Of a DNA stretch of 64,000 bases, positions 48,910-61,599 are shown one piece after another. The translations under genes and the position numbers were made by a program. Numbering within the stretch: the stretch's first letter is position 1; each line of letters starts with the position of its first letter. This DNA is from Polytrichum commune (lineage: Eukaryota; Streptophyta; Polytrichopsida; Polytrichales; Polytrichaceae): assembly GCA_950295325.1 (NCBI GenBank), contig OX485806.1, forward strand, positions 32,240,001-32,304,000, given 5' to 3'. The notes under the pieces are model-generated. The model did no database searches. It was not told where the DNA came from and worked only from the letters and a program-made list of their open reading frames with translations.

Positions 48910-50780
48910 AGGTCATACCTTATTTTAGACTATCAATTGCTTGTGCCTTCAAAAAACCGTCCAAAAAGTCATGAGGGCATAACATTGCGTAGTAGTCAGC
49001 TCTTGCATCATGGGACCGGGAATAAAACACGCACAATGCCCTTTTATGCTAGAGCCTAGGAACGCCTTACAAAATGAACAATACCAAGTCTAAGTATCAC
49101 TTCATTCTACTACATTAAACTGGCAACTTGGCATTTTCAAGCTTGGCCCACATGCAATTTCTAGGGTTCTATAATATTTATTAGGGTTAGTGGCGTTCCA
49201 TGGGGTCTACGTGGAACTAAGTAGCCGTCCTAGGCATACTAGTATGGTATGATAGCCACATAGCATGCTACTAAGTAGTGCCTATAGGCGTGGTATGTTA
49301 TATAGGCTTTGGAGACCTTAAAATTAAAGTTTTGTTGTTGACTTGATCTTGATTATTTCTTAGAAAAATTATCTTTCTTGAAATAGCTTCTCCTTTTTTT
49401 TGTCCACAAGAACTTCCAATGGAAGCAATAAGATGAAACTAGAGTGCAAAGATGATCTTGTACGTGAATGTACCCAACGTTCAACTCTATGCAATATGTA
49501 GTATTTTCACTCATCATCCTACACATGATTGTAGTTTCTTTCTATCTTTGAAACAATATTTCACTTCTACCAAAAGTTTATTTTCAGTAGTGGGATATCA
49601 CTACAATAAATATCACCAAGTTACTTTTACTTCTTTGTGAATATTTGCAATCAAATCTTAGACATGGATTTTTGGCATGTCAAGGTGATCCAATTAGCTT
49701 TCAATTGCATGGATGTAATCTTTAAGTGATTTGTAACAAGTATCCTTTTGCTACATAGTAAGTAGTATGTAGTACACTATAAATTAAGCAACATAATTCC
49801 CACAAAATTACTAATCAAAATTTGTGATCTTATTTGTGTATATATAATAGATTCGTCTAAAGAGGTTTGGGATGTAAGAAGCCAAACATGGTTGTGAGCA
49901 TTTGTGAACATATTTTCCTCAAGTCCAACTTTAATATATATATTTTTTTTTCTTGCAATGTGAGTTAACGGTATTAATCATGATCCATCAACAACGTTTT
50001 TCAATGGACCTTGAAAGGCTTGGAACCCTTGAAATCTTCTACATTACAAAGTCTAGGATTTCAAGGGAGAAACATTAATAGTGTTGGGCAAAACCACAAT
50101 AATGTCTTTTGAGATGTGAGGTATAGAGGATAACCATGCATGTAAGTCGGCGACAAAGCTTTTGAGGTGATAGATGATTTCAATAGTTATATTCTAAGCC
50201 AATCAAATAATAACCTTATGAATGTTGTCTTTATCTCCAACAAGTTTATTTTGCCAATATTTCTTTATCATGGGTCCTTGCCTTTTTTACTAGAGCACCT
50301 TTTTTGCCTCTCCCACCGCAAAACTCATTGGACCATATCAATGGATAATGCATGCCTTACAATATGTCTTTTGGGGACCTCGAACTTCATGATCACTCTG
50401 ACATTTTGTTCCTTGGTGTAAACCGAAGTGGTCCCAGGACGAGTTCAACAACCAATTACAAATTTTACATGGTCTTGGGACGACTTCATGGTCCTTGGTG
50501 TAAACAGCCCCTAAGTGAGACCCAAGCAGGATAGGTAGCTCTTGAATTTCTCTTTTCATCTTCCCTTAAACATTACAAATGGTGGTCTGAATACTTTCAT
50601 TAAAAACCTGAATCGATACATAACAATGAGGATGATAATCTCTTTAAGTCACACAACCTGTAGGTACTATTAAATTCAAGTGTGAGTAAAAGTGTTCCAA
50701 ATATTTAACAGGACCATACAAGTTGAAGCTACATTCTCCCATAAAATTTGCATTTCAGTCTTGTTGGGTCCCCTCGATTC
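48910..50780. other. Gene-free stretch
   Basis: AT-rich sequence with short open frames only; no gene or clear transposon end seen. Confidence 0.45.
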
Positions 50781-50782
50781 AA

Positions 50783-50880
50783 TAGCACTAGCTAGGGTAG
50801 TACATTAGCTGCGGCATCCCATCGTTATATTCTCGGTGTCCACATGAATAAACGCACACTGCTGAATGATGTTATGAAGG
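50783..50880. repeat. Single arm of the fold-back element found at 54728
   Basis: Shares with 54820-54903, in order, gcatcccatcgttatattct, a block like ctacatgaacgaacgcacac and gctgaatgatgttat. The facing arm is absent. Confidence 0.65.
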
Positions 50881-51339
50881 TGGAAACGTGTGGTTGTAAT
50901 AAGTGCTAAAGGAGAAGTCCTCTTGAAGAAGGTTGGTTCTTCTACACGTTGGCACGAAATCATCTTTCATTTCTATGCAAGCATCTAAGGGTACAACAAC
51001 CAACATGGTTAAGGGGTCATCAATCATATAAGTTCAACAAGTACCGGTCTGCATGTCGGTCCAAGTTTACGTGTAAGTGGCGTTTCCTCTTTGTGGTTCA
51101 TAAGATTGCACAAGCCAACGACCACTAGACATTAGTTAATGCTCTTCTTCATCTCAAGTGCACACTTTTTCTTTTTCTTTTCTTTTTCTCAAAACCTCAC
51201 CAATTGACCCCACTTTACAATGTTCTATACATTGAGCTCACAAAACTCCCCTTCTCAAATAACACACACGTGGCAACCATGCACTACTAAGGCATACATG
51301 CTTGCTTCGATATCGATCTTAATTGAACACCAATACATT

Positions 51340-51650
51340 CGAGTGGTGTATGGTTAAGCTAGTGTGGCTCCAAGAACAAACACCAAAAAGACATGTGCTA
51401 AAAAAAAAGACTGCTCTACGTGCTCAAAATATACTAACTCCAAAACCAATATAATTGTGGGTCCGAAAGACCTATATGACCGTTCAATGAGCACGAGAAT
51501 CTTCACTTTTGGTCATGAATAAGAGGAATCTTATGAGCTCCAAAAACTACGACGAAAGTGGCTATGGCCTCCATTACGAATTGCTTGTCACCATCTCATA
51601 CTCATCTCGTGTGTTTCAATTCATACAAGAAGTGGGCTAGTCGGGGGAAA
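51340..51650. repeat. 'gtgtggctccaagaa' family, copy
   Basis: Starts agctagtgtggctccaagaa, then aaatatactaactccaaaac, gagaatcttcacttttgg, aaactacgacgaaagtggc and ends tacaagaagtgggct. Confidence 0.6.
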
Positions 51651-52546
51651 ACACAACACAAAACAAAACAAAACAAAACCCAACCCATTCAAGACCCATC
51701 TACTTTTAAAAACGAGTGTCTGACAATCATGGCCTTGGCTGATTGATTAGTTCAGGAAGCTTGAGCGAGGAGCCAAGTGTGTCACACGTCTCTAAGTTAC
51801 TTCATTAGAACTTATAATAACTTGTGGCACTCACAGCTGCTTGTAATAATATAACATGGTTTCTTCCCATCTATCTAACCACCCTACACCACTCATATGC
51901 ACATGTCAGCTTGCACTTGAAGAAATTTAGCGCAGCATCAAACAAATAATTACAGGGGGCTCATGAATCCAAAAATTTCACAAAGGCATGGATTATGTAT
52001 GTACACATAATTGTACATATAATCTAGATTATGTATACATAATCGTACATATAATCTAGCTAGGTTGTGTTTCAGATTATTTGGATTCAAGAGTTTCAAA
52101 AGAGAAGCGGGAGAGAAGCCACCGAGAGAAGTTGGAAGAGAGTGAGGGCGAGGGCTTGAAAGCCAAAACAATGTAGATGATCTTCAAATTTTTGTAGATT
52201 ATCTAGATTATAATTAGGTCCGATGGAGACCAAATTATGGACGAGCCAGCCCCCTTGTCCGTTCAAGAGAAAGTCCACATTATTTTCAAATGATTGATGA
52301 AGTATTATAATACATAGACATGGTGAAATGAAAAAATTATTACGTATTATGGACGGTCTCAATGTGCACTACATGCATCACTCCATTCTACGTTCCGTAA
52401 AATTCCATTCTTGATATGAATGTACAAGAATAATATGGATGGGTAATCTGTTACAAAATGATTTTGCACTAGTTGCTACGCCGGGCGCAGCATCTCCCGC
52501 AACTGGCAGCACATGTATCATCCTTCATCCCCGCCCGTCAAGGATC

Positions 52547-53038
52547 GGTGAGAACCGGCAGTTAGTTACAAATGAAGCGGTTGAGTTTGAGAAATAAGCG
52601 GCTGAAGTTGTTCGAGACTGCAGGAGAATTACCGATCACTTTTGAGGAATTTAGGGAATTTACCTCATATTAATCTAGAAAAACACCGAAGGATGTCAAC
52701 AACATGTAACCAGCTGGACTTGCAAACACGAGGATGATCTCAACTGATTATGCCCGAACAATCTCCCCGATCACTGCCGCCCGTGCAGTGTCCGCAGAGA
52801 TTTTAGGGCACAACCGGTCGAGATCTCAGTGTTTCCAAGTCCAACAAGCTACTACAGGTTCACATCTCTCGATCGGTTTTTTGCTTCATGAAGTTGGGGT
52901 ATATTATTCTATAGATTCCTCTAAAACGGTGGGTAATTTTCCTGCAGTCTGCAACTTCAACCGGTTCATCGATCTGTAACTAGCAGCCGCTTAGTTCTCA
53001 AACTCAACCTGGTTCATCTGTAAGTAGCAGCCGGCTCT
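52547..53038. repeat. Large fold-back: two facing ACCGGTT-family arms of about 240 bp
   Basis: The left arm runs from gtgagaaccggcagttagtt to cactgc at 52777. After a 7-base spacer (52778-52784) the right arm starts gcagtg at 52785 and runs back to tagcagccggctctcc. The arms match with scattered mismatches along their length. A transcript through here would form a long hairpin. Confidence 0.8.
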
Positions 53039-53039
53039 C

Positions 53040-54255
53040 CCTGTTCGTTGCCCACGTCGTCGACGAACTGATTGCAGGGAGTTGACGATTTGATGTGTAT
53101 TGGGAAACTGATTCTGTGCACTTGGAGCTGTCGCACCCAGAAACGATTGGAGCTTTTGCCGCAACTCGATCTCATGCCTTCGTGCGACTTGATGGAAGTT
53201 GCATCCGGTGATTTGTACACAGAGAAAACCATGAAAATCTCATGTGTAAAGTCTTGCTGGGAATCACCCATCTCACATTGAACCCCACACTAGGTTTAGC
53301 AGACGAACAAGCTTTAACAATTGCTATGTGGTCCCCAAAGTGGCTCCAGAATAATATCAAAACAGACACACAGCAGAGAGCATACTCAAAAGTTCGCTTT
53401 CCATCGTCTCTCTAGCTAGCCCAATTAATGAACGGCTTAACTTCATCGTGCAATTTTGCAGTCTGTCTACATGTAGACGTGTAGATAACAAGACACGAGC
53501 AAGAGAAAGATAACATCATAAGACTGACGTGAAATCGTTTGTGTGCGAAACCCAATAACAAGGAAAAAAGAAAACAGAAACGTTGGGTTGGCTTGTGTTG
53601 GGTGCGGTAAAGTGTGCAATCAATCACTTAATATCTTTATCAACATACAGTAGCTCCTGGATCGATTTTTATTGGGCTCAACTGACTAAATGTGTGTGTA
53701 TAGATTGGTGATTACCACATTATACATTGATAGGAACTTCAATACGACCGGCCACAACTGGTCGAACGTTGCAAATTAAGCCCCTTGATCGATGTTGAGA
53801 AGAAATGTAAGGGAAGGAAGGGCTATGATTCTAGGCAGGGACGATCGACGAGTTGTTATTGTTGTTCTCGAGATGGACAAGAGAAGGCGAGGTGTTTGAT
53901 GGCAATTTGATGGAGGGCTCCGTGAGAGACTTGATGTTGGATCGATGACACGAACCCGATCGAAATGTGACAGGAGTCAAATTGTTGAGAGTAGCATAGA
54001 TCGACGCACCACCAAATGAACAAACTGAAAGACTCTTCGATCAACATTGCAAGATGAATGTGACAACATGTGGAGCTACGAATCGGGAGCATCAAATTGT
54101 TGTATTGTTATATGCATAGTGCTACATTCAAAGGAAAACTTATTCTATTGTAATTGTTTACAAGCACAAAACATGAGAAGGGTAGAGAATATACTTCATG
54201 AAACAAGTGGCTAGTCGCAAGAGTGCTCTTCCCTATTATCATTATCCTACAAACT
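53040..54255. other. Gene-free stretch
   Basis: Somewhat GC-richer DNA follows the fold-back (53040-53300) with a 69-codon open frame at 53072-53281 and no recognisable domain. The rest shows nothing. Confidence 0.4.
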
Positions 54256-54260
54256 TTTAT

Positions 54261-54640
54261 CACACTAAATATGATACTTAGTGTCGTATGGTATTTAATG
54301 TCACTATGATAACTTTCCGGATGACACTTTCTATGAATAAGTTTATAAACACAGTCATGGATGATGGATGAGTTCATCCATTAGCCGAAACCCTACCTTC
54401 TCTTGTCACCAACTTGTGATGAAATGTTGTCTTGGATGATTGAAATTTGGATGAAACCCACTTGGTAAGTGACAGTGATTGCAACAAAGTAAATCTATAA
54501 TCCCCCAAAAAATTCACAAGGAATGATAAATAGTGTTGGGTTAACATGTTGTGTTGGTGACACTAGCTATACCGTGGTTTACAGTTAGTATTGAGCAAGA
54601 CAATTAGAATTGGTGACACTAAATAGCATATGTAGTGTAG
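54261..54640. repeat. MITE, 'CACTAAATATGAT' family, second full copy
   Basis: Starts cacactaaatatgatactta and ends ggtgacactaaatagcatat followed by gtagtgtag. The interior matches 4491-4957 throughout, but with only one copy of the block that is duplicated there, so this is the simpler structure (about 380 bp). Confidence 0.85.
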
Positions 54641-54644
54641 TTAC

Positions 54645-55010
54645 ATATGATGACCTGATTGAGGTTCAAAAAAACAACCAATTCAAGTTGAAGACCTTAG
54701 GCAAGTTGTCGATCGTTTTAGAAGAACATAACATTATTAAGCAATGTGAGTTCGTTCATGTGGGCATTGAGAATATAACCATCAGATGCCCCAACCTAGT
54801 GCACTTAATAAGAGTTTCCTTTGCACTAGGTTAAGTACGTCATCCCATGGTTATATTCTCAAGGCCTACATGAACGAACGCACACTTGCTTAGTAATGTT
54901 ATAAATCTGTAAGTTACATCTTCAAATACAATAGGAAAAACCGAAAGATATCGACATGCAACCGTTGGACTCGGAAACACTCACGTTCCGACCGATTTTG
55001 CCCAAAATCA
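54645..55010. repeat. ACCGGTT-family element split by a hairpin element
   Basis: The left part holds ttcaagttgaagacctta and gtcgatcgttttagaagaac; the right part holds aaaaaccgaaagatatcgac, atgcaaccgttggactcg and ttgcccaaaatcatccc. This is the order seen at 21055-21290, interrupted at about 54728-54903. Confidence 0.65.
54728..54903. repeat. Strong hairpin element, arms of about 75-80 bp
   Basis: The left arm begins ataacattattaagc and contains gttcgttcatgtgggcattg and agaatataaccat, ending cctagtgcac. The right arm, inverted, begins ataacattactaagc and contains gttcgttcatgtaggccttg, agaatataaccat and acctagtgcaaag. The loop is about 18 bases. Confidence 0.8.
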
Positions 55011-55044
55011 TCCCAAACGTGGCCATGGAGCAAGGACCCAAATA

Positions 55045-55075
<31 letters not shown>

Positions 55076-56850
55076 TAGTGAGGCTGGGTCACCGGTTACA
55101 AGGATTGGTAGTGTATGACTAGGAAATCATGCCAATGAGGATGATGCGATATTGAATGCAAAGGAGAGTAGGTGGACGGAGACTTGTGGCATAAAATTTC
55201 AACACCAAAGGGGAGTATCTTGTGAGGTTGGCTTGTCCACATTAACTAGCTCAAAAGCAACGAAGGTACTTTCACATGTTGTAGATGGGCGGTGAATGAT
55301 GATGATGCATGCATTGGTACTTCGGCTTAAGATCGGCCAAACTTCACATGCACTACTCATGTAATGATTTCCAATGAACCAAAATCAAGTGGATCAAGTA
55401 AAAATTGGGCCCGGATCTTCTATGACGTCCATTAGGGGTTTATAGATGCCAAGGTCCCTATAATGAAACAATCCCCATATTGGTTGTTGGTTTTTTTTAA
55501 AAAGGAGCAAAATGTACTAAATACTTAATGTCCCTATAGATAGCATAGTCCAAGGAAACTTGTTTGAAATGTTTTTTGTCCTTAAATTGATTGGGAGGTT
55601 GATTGTTTAACGATGTGAACCACAATAAGGAAGCATCACTTGCAGGTGATCAAAATCCATCAATACTTTATGTTGATGATTGATTGCCTTGCGTGTCACC
55701 CTCAAATGAAATATGCCAAGCTGCCTTCAAAACTCAACCCATAATGTCTACACTAAACATCACGTTTTGTCAAAAAGAATGCTCACAAGAAGACTCATAA
55801 TTGAACAAGGTACTTTGCACGTGAGGCTCTACTTGATGTATTGATTGATGACTGGTTGGATAATTGTCGTGTCTTTGGGTATTGAGAAGAATAGAAACGG
55901 TTGACATAACGTGGCCATCTGTAGGTCAATGAATATTAATTGATTTATGGTCTTTCTAATAAGCTTATGTCGCATGGGCACCTGATTAACATTGCTGATT
56001 CCAAATCAAATTTCCATCAAGCAAGAATTAATAAGCACAATACATAAGTTACATGAACATATGCATCCTAGAGTGGACTTCCACATAGTTTAATAAGATG
56101 GAACTTGGATTGATAACATTCTAAATTTGAGAGTCACTTGTCCAAGACAAGTTCATCCACTTACTATACTCACAATCCACTCACATGGACACATTCATCC
56201 CAAGGACCCAATCGTGGGCCTAATGCCAATGCAAGTTCCTCGTTGAAGCCCGGTTTAAGGGACTTTGAGCTTATTGTGGGCATTTCGAACTCCACATTAA
56301 ATCTTGATTGTCGGATCAAATCGGAATTGTTCCATTCAATTAGTTGTTGCGAATCACAAGGATTGTCATTTCAAGATTCAAAGTCAAAGATGAAAATACA
56401 AATATTACAAGAAGTCAAAATGAAGATGCTATCTTACACTATAAGTGATTATATAGGCATTCCCAATTGTGTTAACTGTGACCATTGAACCTAAAATAGT
56501 GTCTATACTTTAAGCATATAGTCTAATCTCATCATAGAGTAGAGGTGCCCATAACCCAATCACTTAAGAGATTCTGCACCAAATCTAGAGAAGTAAAAGA
56601 CCAAGTAGATATTTCCCGTGTAGGAAGATGGAATCAGGAGGACTGCAAAAAATTTGGTAAGTTTATTCCTTGAATTGAAATCACTATGAATTTTTGAAGC
56701 CAAAAGTTGGCCCGAACACATTACCACCAGTCTAGAATCTACCATAACCACTCATTTAGAGGCGGATTCCTCCTCACTTTAGCACTCAAAACCAAGGACA
56801 TGTGTCATGGCACTATCGATTCCCTGGTGATACCGTAGCTGAAGTTGGAG
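55011..56850. other. Gene-free stretch with (TAA)n microsatellite
   Basis: A run of about nine AAT/TAA units lies at 55045-55072. Elsewhere only short open frames occur, the longest at 56138-56488 (116 codons), which has no recognisable domain. Confidence 0.45.
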
Positions 56851-56856
56851 ACTTAA

Positions 56857-56960
56857 GGTTAGTTTCCATGTAGGCCACTTCGCCCACCAAATTCTAGTGT
56901 AATCTCCATCTACATTTCCACTAGAATCTAGTGGATAACTGGCCTACATGGAAACTAACC
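56857..56960. repeat. Miniature inverted-repeat element of 104 bp
   Basis: Perfect 21-bp terminal inverted repeats: ggttagtttccatgtaggcc at 56857 with the inverse ggcctacatggaaactaacc ending at 56960. A second inverted pair (attctagtg and cactagaat) lies inside. The flanks share ctta on both sides, a possible target duplication. Confidence 0.75.
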
Positions 56961-57890
56961 CTTAGGAACTGTGAATTCAAACCTTATATTAACAACCCAC
57001 GAAAAGAAATCAACTAAAATCAATCCCAAACTTATCAAAATTATGGCACCCGGCCTATAGATTCCTGACGGGGTCCTCATCGGAAATAGGTGGTTCTACT
57101 ACTCTTCTTAACATGCTTCATCTTGGTGTCCATTTTAAACTACAAGCCTAAGCTTCCCATATACCACTCAAACATGGGTGTCAAATTAAGAAGAGGAAGG
57201 TCATATAAAGCCCCCATACCTTGGTTTCATGAACAATAACCTCTGCAACACCACCACACTTCAAGGAAACTCAACATTCTGACTTTGAGACAATTCCAGG
57301 GATAGATATGTGTGTGTGGTCAAGGTAAGATTGATGTGGCGGAGCACAATGGTGCAAGCATCTCTTATTTCAATATGGTGTAGTGTACAAGAGAGAGCAT
57401 CAACTTCCTTCGTAAGTAATGATCTAAAGTAACATGAGTACCTTGATAGTATTTCTGGTGACCGGCTTTCCAAAAATCAGAGAGACCTTTACAGACCTTC
57501 TCTGCTCAACACGGACCAGGTTGATAAGTGTACCACCCTAATGATCTTGTACAGTAGACAAGGGCAACAATTGATTCTGGGTTACAGGAATTCAGGTTGC
57601 AATGAATTCCACATTCTGCTCTGACTTCGATCAGACAGATTCACGAGACATGCCTGCAGAGTGGGTTCACGATGGAATGTATGTACAGTCAAGTGCAATC
57701 TGGGTAGCTGTAGATGGTCAACCTTCGTTGACAACTAGTGGCTGATTCCAGAAGACCTAAATCACCTCCTATGTTGTCCATTCAAGCAGGTAGCAATCCC
57801 CTCTGATACACATTCTCTAACTAAGTGATGCATCGTCCTTGGGAACGGCCGTCCATGCATGATTGAAGTTTGGAAATTGGGGTAAAGTAG

Positions 57891-57922
57891 AGGTTTAGGG
57901 TTACCACTGAGGTTTAGGGTTC
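57891..57922. repeat. Two TTTAGGG telomere-type heptamers near the GALS-like 3' end
   Basis: gtttagggttaccactgaggtttagggtt contains two plant telomere-type units separated by nine bases, just beyond the 3' end of the minus-strand gene. Too short to be an interstitial telomere tract. Confidence 0.4.
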
Positions 57923-57932
57923 CTATGCCTAC

Positions 57933-59874
57933 CTACAAGATGAATGGTTGCTTCCCAATTGTTTGAAGCTCATATGCCTTCACATCGTTGACGATCCCGG
58001 CCATGGTCTCTTCAAGTCTGTGGTTGTTGCCTCGAACCTGCTGCACATCTGTCTTGTTTTGGGGATCAATGAAAGTGGTGCAAACCTCCGAACGCTTGTT
58101 GATTGTGCCGTGGTAATGGTAATACCGGATTTGGTCGCCTTTGGGATACAAGTTCTTTCCCTTCAGCATGTTCATCGACATGTGCACTCCAGTAGCCTCT
58201 GCGTGCTGTGCTTGTACAATGTATTTGCGGTCGTAGCGAATTCCTCGTTTCAGAACCTTCCTGTAGACTAGTTTCTCGAACCCCCATTTTCTGTACCATC
58301 CACAAATCGGCATCCACGAACAATGAGCCACAGTTGAAATTCACGTTATGACGCTTCCTCACAATTTACTCGTATTCGTCCAGCTTAGATTACATACCCC
58401 GCAACGAAACTCGGTATAACCTGAACAATCTCTATGTACCAAAGCTATAGATTTGAAGCCCCGAATCTTGGCCAGTAGTACATAGTGTTTTGTTTTTAGG
58501 TGTATGCATCTTAGTGTAAGTAGTTGACAAACAACATTCCAGAGAACTCCATGCCCTAATTTTCTGCAAGCCCTATTTACGGAAAAATCATCCTCTCTAA
58601 ATCTCCCACACGTAATCCAAGTGCAAAATTAACCAGAATTCATCGCCATACCTGGCATGCCCATCCTTGGTCGTGTTGTCAGCAACGCAAATGTCGCCGG
58701 CGATGGGCACTTGCTCAACAGTAATCTGCGTAATATTTGGATTATCATTCAGAACCTCCGACAGGGTTGTCGTGGGGGGCACATACATGTACTCATCCAC
58801 ATCGAAGAACAGAGTCCATTTCGCCATAAACCTCGACCGAAACAAGCAGTCATTAACAATCAGGAATTGGTTATGGTAATAGGCATCGTAAATCTCTTGC
58901 TGCCTGATATTCTGCACTGTCACTCTCCCCTTCTCAATCCACGGCTTCAATACCTTCCACACATCATCATGAAACCCTCCCGAGTCGTGGAAGATGAAGT
59001 GAGACTTCTCCCCTAGGAATTTTGCATGGTAAGCCATCCACTCCCTCATTCTCTGGGGGCTCACATCACCATAAAGAGAGGAGCCACAGTACACATAGTC
59101 GTATGGGTAAGGAGGGGTGAATTTCGTTGCACTGTACTCCCCTTTGGTTTCAGTTAACACCACTATCCTCTCCGGCTGCCGGTACTGATCGCCATAACTC
59201 GCATACAGAACAACATCCCCGCCCTCCATGTCCGCTCCAACATCCTTATTAAACTTACATGTGATCACCACCACAGTGTACAGCTTCCCATAGTTCCAGT
59301 CAGGCAAAACCTTATGTGGATTGCCTTTTACAACTTTACCACTCCTACTCACCCATTCGCATTGATACGGTGGTTCATGGTATGTTTCTATAGGTTTAGC
59401 TGCTAAGCCAACAATTGAGAAAGAGCGCGGACCAGCTCTATAAGCTCCCATTTCGATGAACAGATGTGTAGCCAAGCCATGGGGCTTAAAGAGACGAAGC
59501 TCCCCGTGGCTGATGTCAACAGTGCTGGTGTTGATCTTCTCGTGAAGAAGGGACTCCGAAAATGGATTCTCTTTGGTTACTTCTTTCGCTGTCTCCGTGC
59601 ACCACAGCTTGCTTGTGTCGATTCCACGCAATGGCAGCAGCTGTGCGAATATGAGGAGGAATCCACATGCCACCACCAAGCTGTAGACTACGTTCACTCG
59701 CACATCGGAGCATGCTGACATGTGAAACTTCACCGCTGCTTGGCAACCAAGCTCCTTCGACCAAATCTTTTCCTTGTCAGTTTTCTCCTTATCCTCCTTG
59801 TTCTCCTTTGATGTTCTCCCGTTGTTCTCCTTCGTCACGTTGATAACCGTCGCCTCCTTCACCCCGTCCTTCAT
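57933..59874 (-). CDS. GALS-like galactan beta-1,4-galactosyltransferase, GT92 family
   Basis: A type II Golgi enzyme expected to extend pectic beta-1,4-galactan, adding galactose from UDP-galactose. Exon 1 is 59874-58652, the intron 58651-58291, and exon 2 58290-57933, giving about 526 residues. The donor cag|gtatgg and acceptor tacag|aaa join in frame to read GHAR-KWGFEKLVYR. Residues 1-58 are charged and cytosolic, 61-82 form one membrane anchor (VVYSLVVACGFLLIFAQLL), and the lumenal part holds the GT92 domain with PERIVVLTE, YCGSSLYGD and the metal-binding FFDVDEYMYVP (DVD at 358-360). The C-terminal IRYYHYHGTI motif is typical of the plant GALS group. Length is near that of GALS proteins. 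Substrate is inferred from family only. Confidence 0.9.
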
Positions 59875-61560
59875 GATGGCCTGGTCCCTTCCTGGCTGAC
59901 TACGTCAACTTGCTCCCGGAAGAAAGAAAAAAGAAAAACTAACCAGGAAACTCCTTCGCAACAAACAAAAAGATAAAGTTCACAGCCTCCAAAACTGCAC
60001 CCGCACTGCAAAGAAGTTATCTTCCTTCTCGTGGTTGTCGCTGCACACTTCGGATATCATCACCGCAACTCACATACTCTGAGAATCATCTTGGACTTGA
60101 TGTTTGCTAATGGCACCCTAACTTAACCCCTCTCTCCTTCAACCTCCTCAACCTCACGAGCTTCTCCTCACTGCCGCAATACCGTCAACCGGAGCGTTTT
60201 AATGGATTCCTGGAATTGCACACAGGCAGGTATCATGAAAAGAAATGAAAAGTAGTTCTCTCTTTTCACCTCCCCCTCTTTTCAGCCTCCTAGACGTTAC
60301 GGTGCGTGATCACATGAGCTCCTGCTACTGAATTTCTGGATGTCTATAAGTTATCAGTATCGACCAAGCTCACTTCCCTCCCTCAATCAACACGGTTGCC
60401 TCCAAAGCGTCGACTGTCCGGCATCTCCCACAAGGGCTATAGCTATAGCTTTCCCAGCCACTCTGTATGTACAAACACTCGCTTGGCAGTTCCAGCTCAG
60501 AGCTCACACGCGATTTCTGACGGAGAGAGATGGTGATGACTCTTCTTCTTCCAGAGTTCTACCTAACGGTCGGTCTACAGCAGAACCGTCTCGAGGTCTC
60601 CACTCTCCACTTCTACTTCCCCGAGCTGAGCCTGGCTTTAATTTAGTTTCTATGATCGATGTCCCCTCCTGCACACTTGGACCTCCACCACGTGTGCGTT
60701 GCTCGCAAGCCGCCTCTCTGACACAAGAAGCGCTTTCGACTCGTGCCTGCACAGTAATTTGGACGGATGCGTTTCACGCACACGTGGACAGATTCATCAC
60801 GAGCAAACAGGAAGCACATCGGGGACCATTGCTCCATAGCTCAGTTCACGGCCACCACTGTAGGCAAGGTAAGGCTTGCTCCTCCATCGACCTCCACGGC
60901 CAGCGTGCTACAGCATCCACAAAAACATCCAATAAACCCTAACACACCGGGAACACATCGCCCTTGCCAGCAGGCTCCGTCACCAGACCGAGTTACCAAA
61001 AACCAACATTTAAAATAAATAAAAAACCCAAAACATAAAAAATCATAACCTTTTTTCTTTTTTTAACGAACCGATTCATGTAAACTTCAGTCTCTCTTTC
61101 TCCGATGCCAAAGCTCTCACACTTACCCCTGCAGGTAAGAATTTCTTCAAGTTTACTCGCTCCCTCGACTTTGTGTCAGAAAACTTTAAACTTCCTGATG
61201 ACTTCTCCAGCGCTAGTCCGGATCATGACTCTCTAATAAGTTCACACCGAGAGAAGATGCCTTGGAGTTTGAGTTTGGAGCAAGAAAGCGATGAGGAGAT
61301 GACACTTATACGTACACCCAACCTAACCTGCGATTGCCGCTGGCAGTGTGCAGGACTCCCAGGAAACCACCTGTCTGTGTAGTAAATTTTAATACAACTT
61401 GCAATTGAACCTCCCATCATTTGGGCGACGGCGGGATCGGAGAAGCTTCAATCGAAGAATTTGTGGAGGAAATCTATGCGTTCAAATTGAATGGTCGGAG
61501 GTAGAGGTCGAGGGGTGAATCGCACCGACCAAGCTCGCAACTTCACCTCCGACGCACTCC
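59875..61560. other. Upstream region of the GALS-like gene, GC-richer
   Basis: About 1.7 kb with higher GC than the surroundings, presumably promoter and 5' leader of the minus-strand gene. Open frames on the plus strand at 60340-60942 and 61173-61382 show no domain. A second, divergent promoter is possible but not shown. Confidence 0.4.
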
Positions 61561-61599
61561 GCTCCACAACACTACACGTGATCACGGTAAATAGTGTGG

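Noticed and set aside
57891-57922. Interstitial telomere tract
   Set aside because: Only two TTTAGGG units with a spacer; too short to show telomere origin.
58066-58362. Minus-strand open frame overlapping GALS exon 2 in another frame
   Set aside because: The frame with KWGFEKLVYR and the IRYYHYH motif is the real one and joins exon 1 in phase.
59464-59718. + strand open frame opposite GALS exon 1
   Set aside because: Shadow of the well-supported minus-strand coding sequence.
60340-60942. 200-codon open frame upstream of the GALS-like gene, + strand
   Set aside because: No recognisable domain, and Ser, Pro, His and Thr-rich as expected of GC-richer leader DNA read on the other strand. It is most likely promoter or 5' leader of the minus-strand gene.
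61173-61382. 69-codon acidic open frame, possibly an exon of a divergent gene
   Set aside because: Plausible-looking peptide, but no family match and no ATG at its start. Not enough for a gene call.
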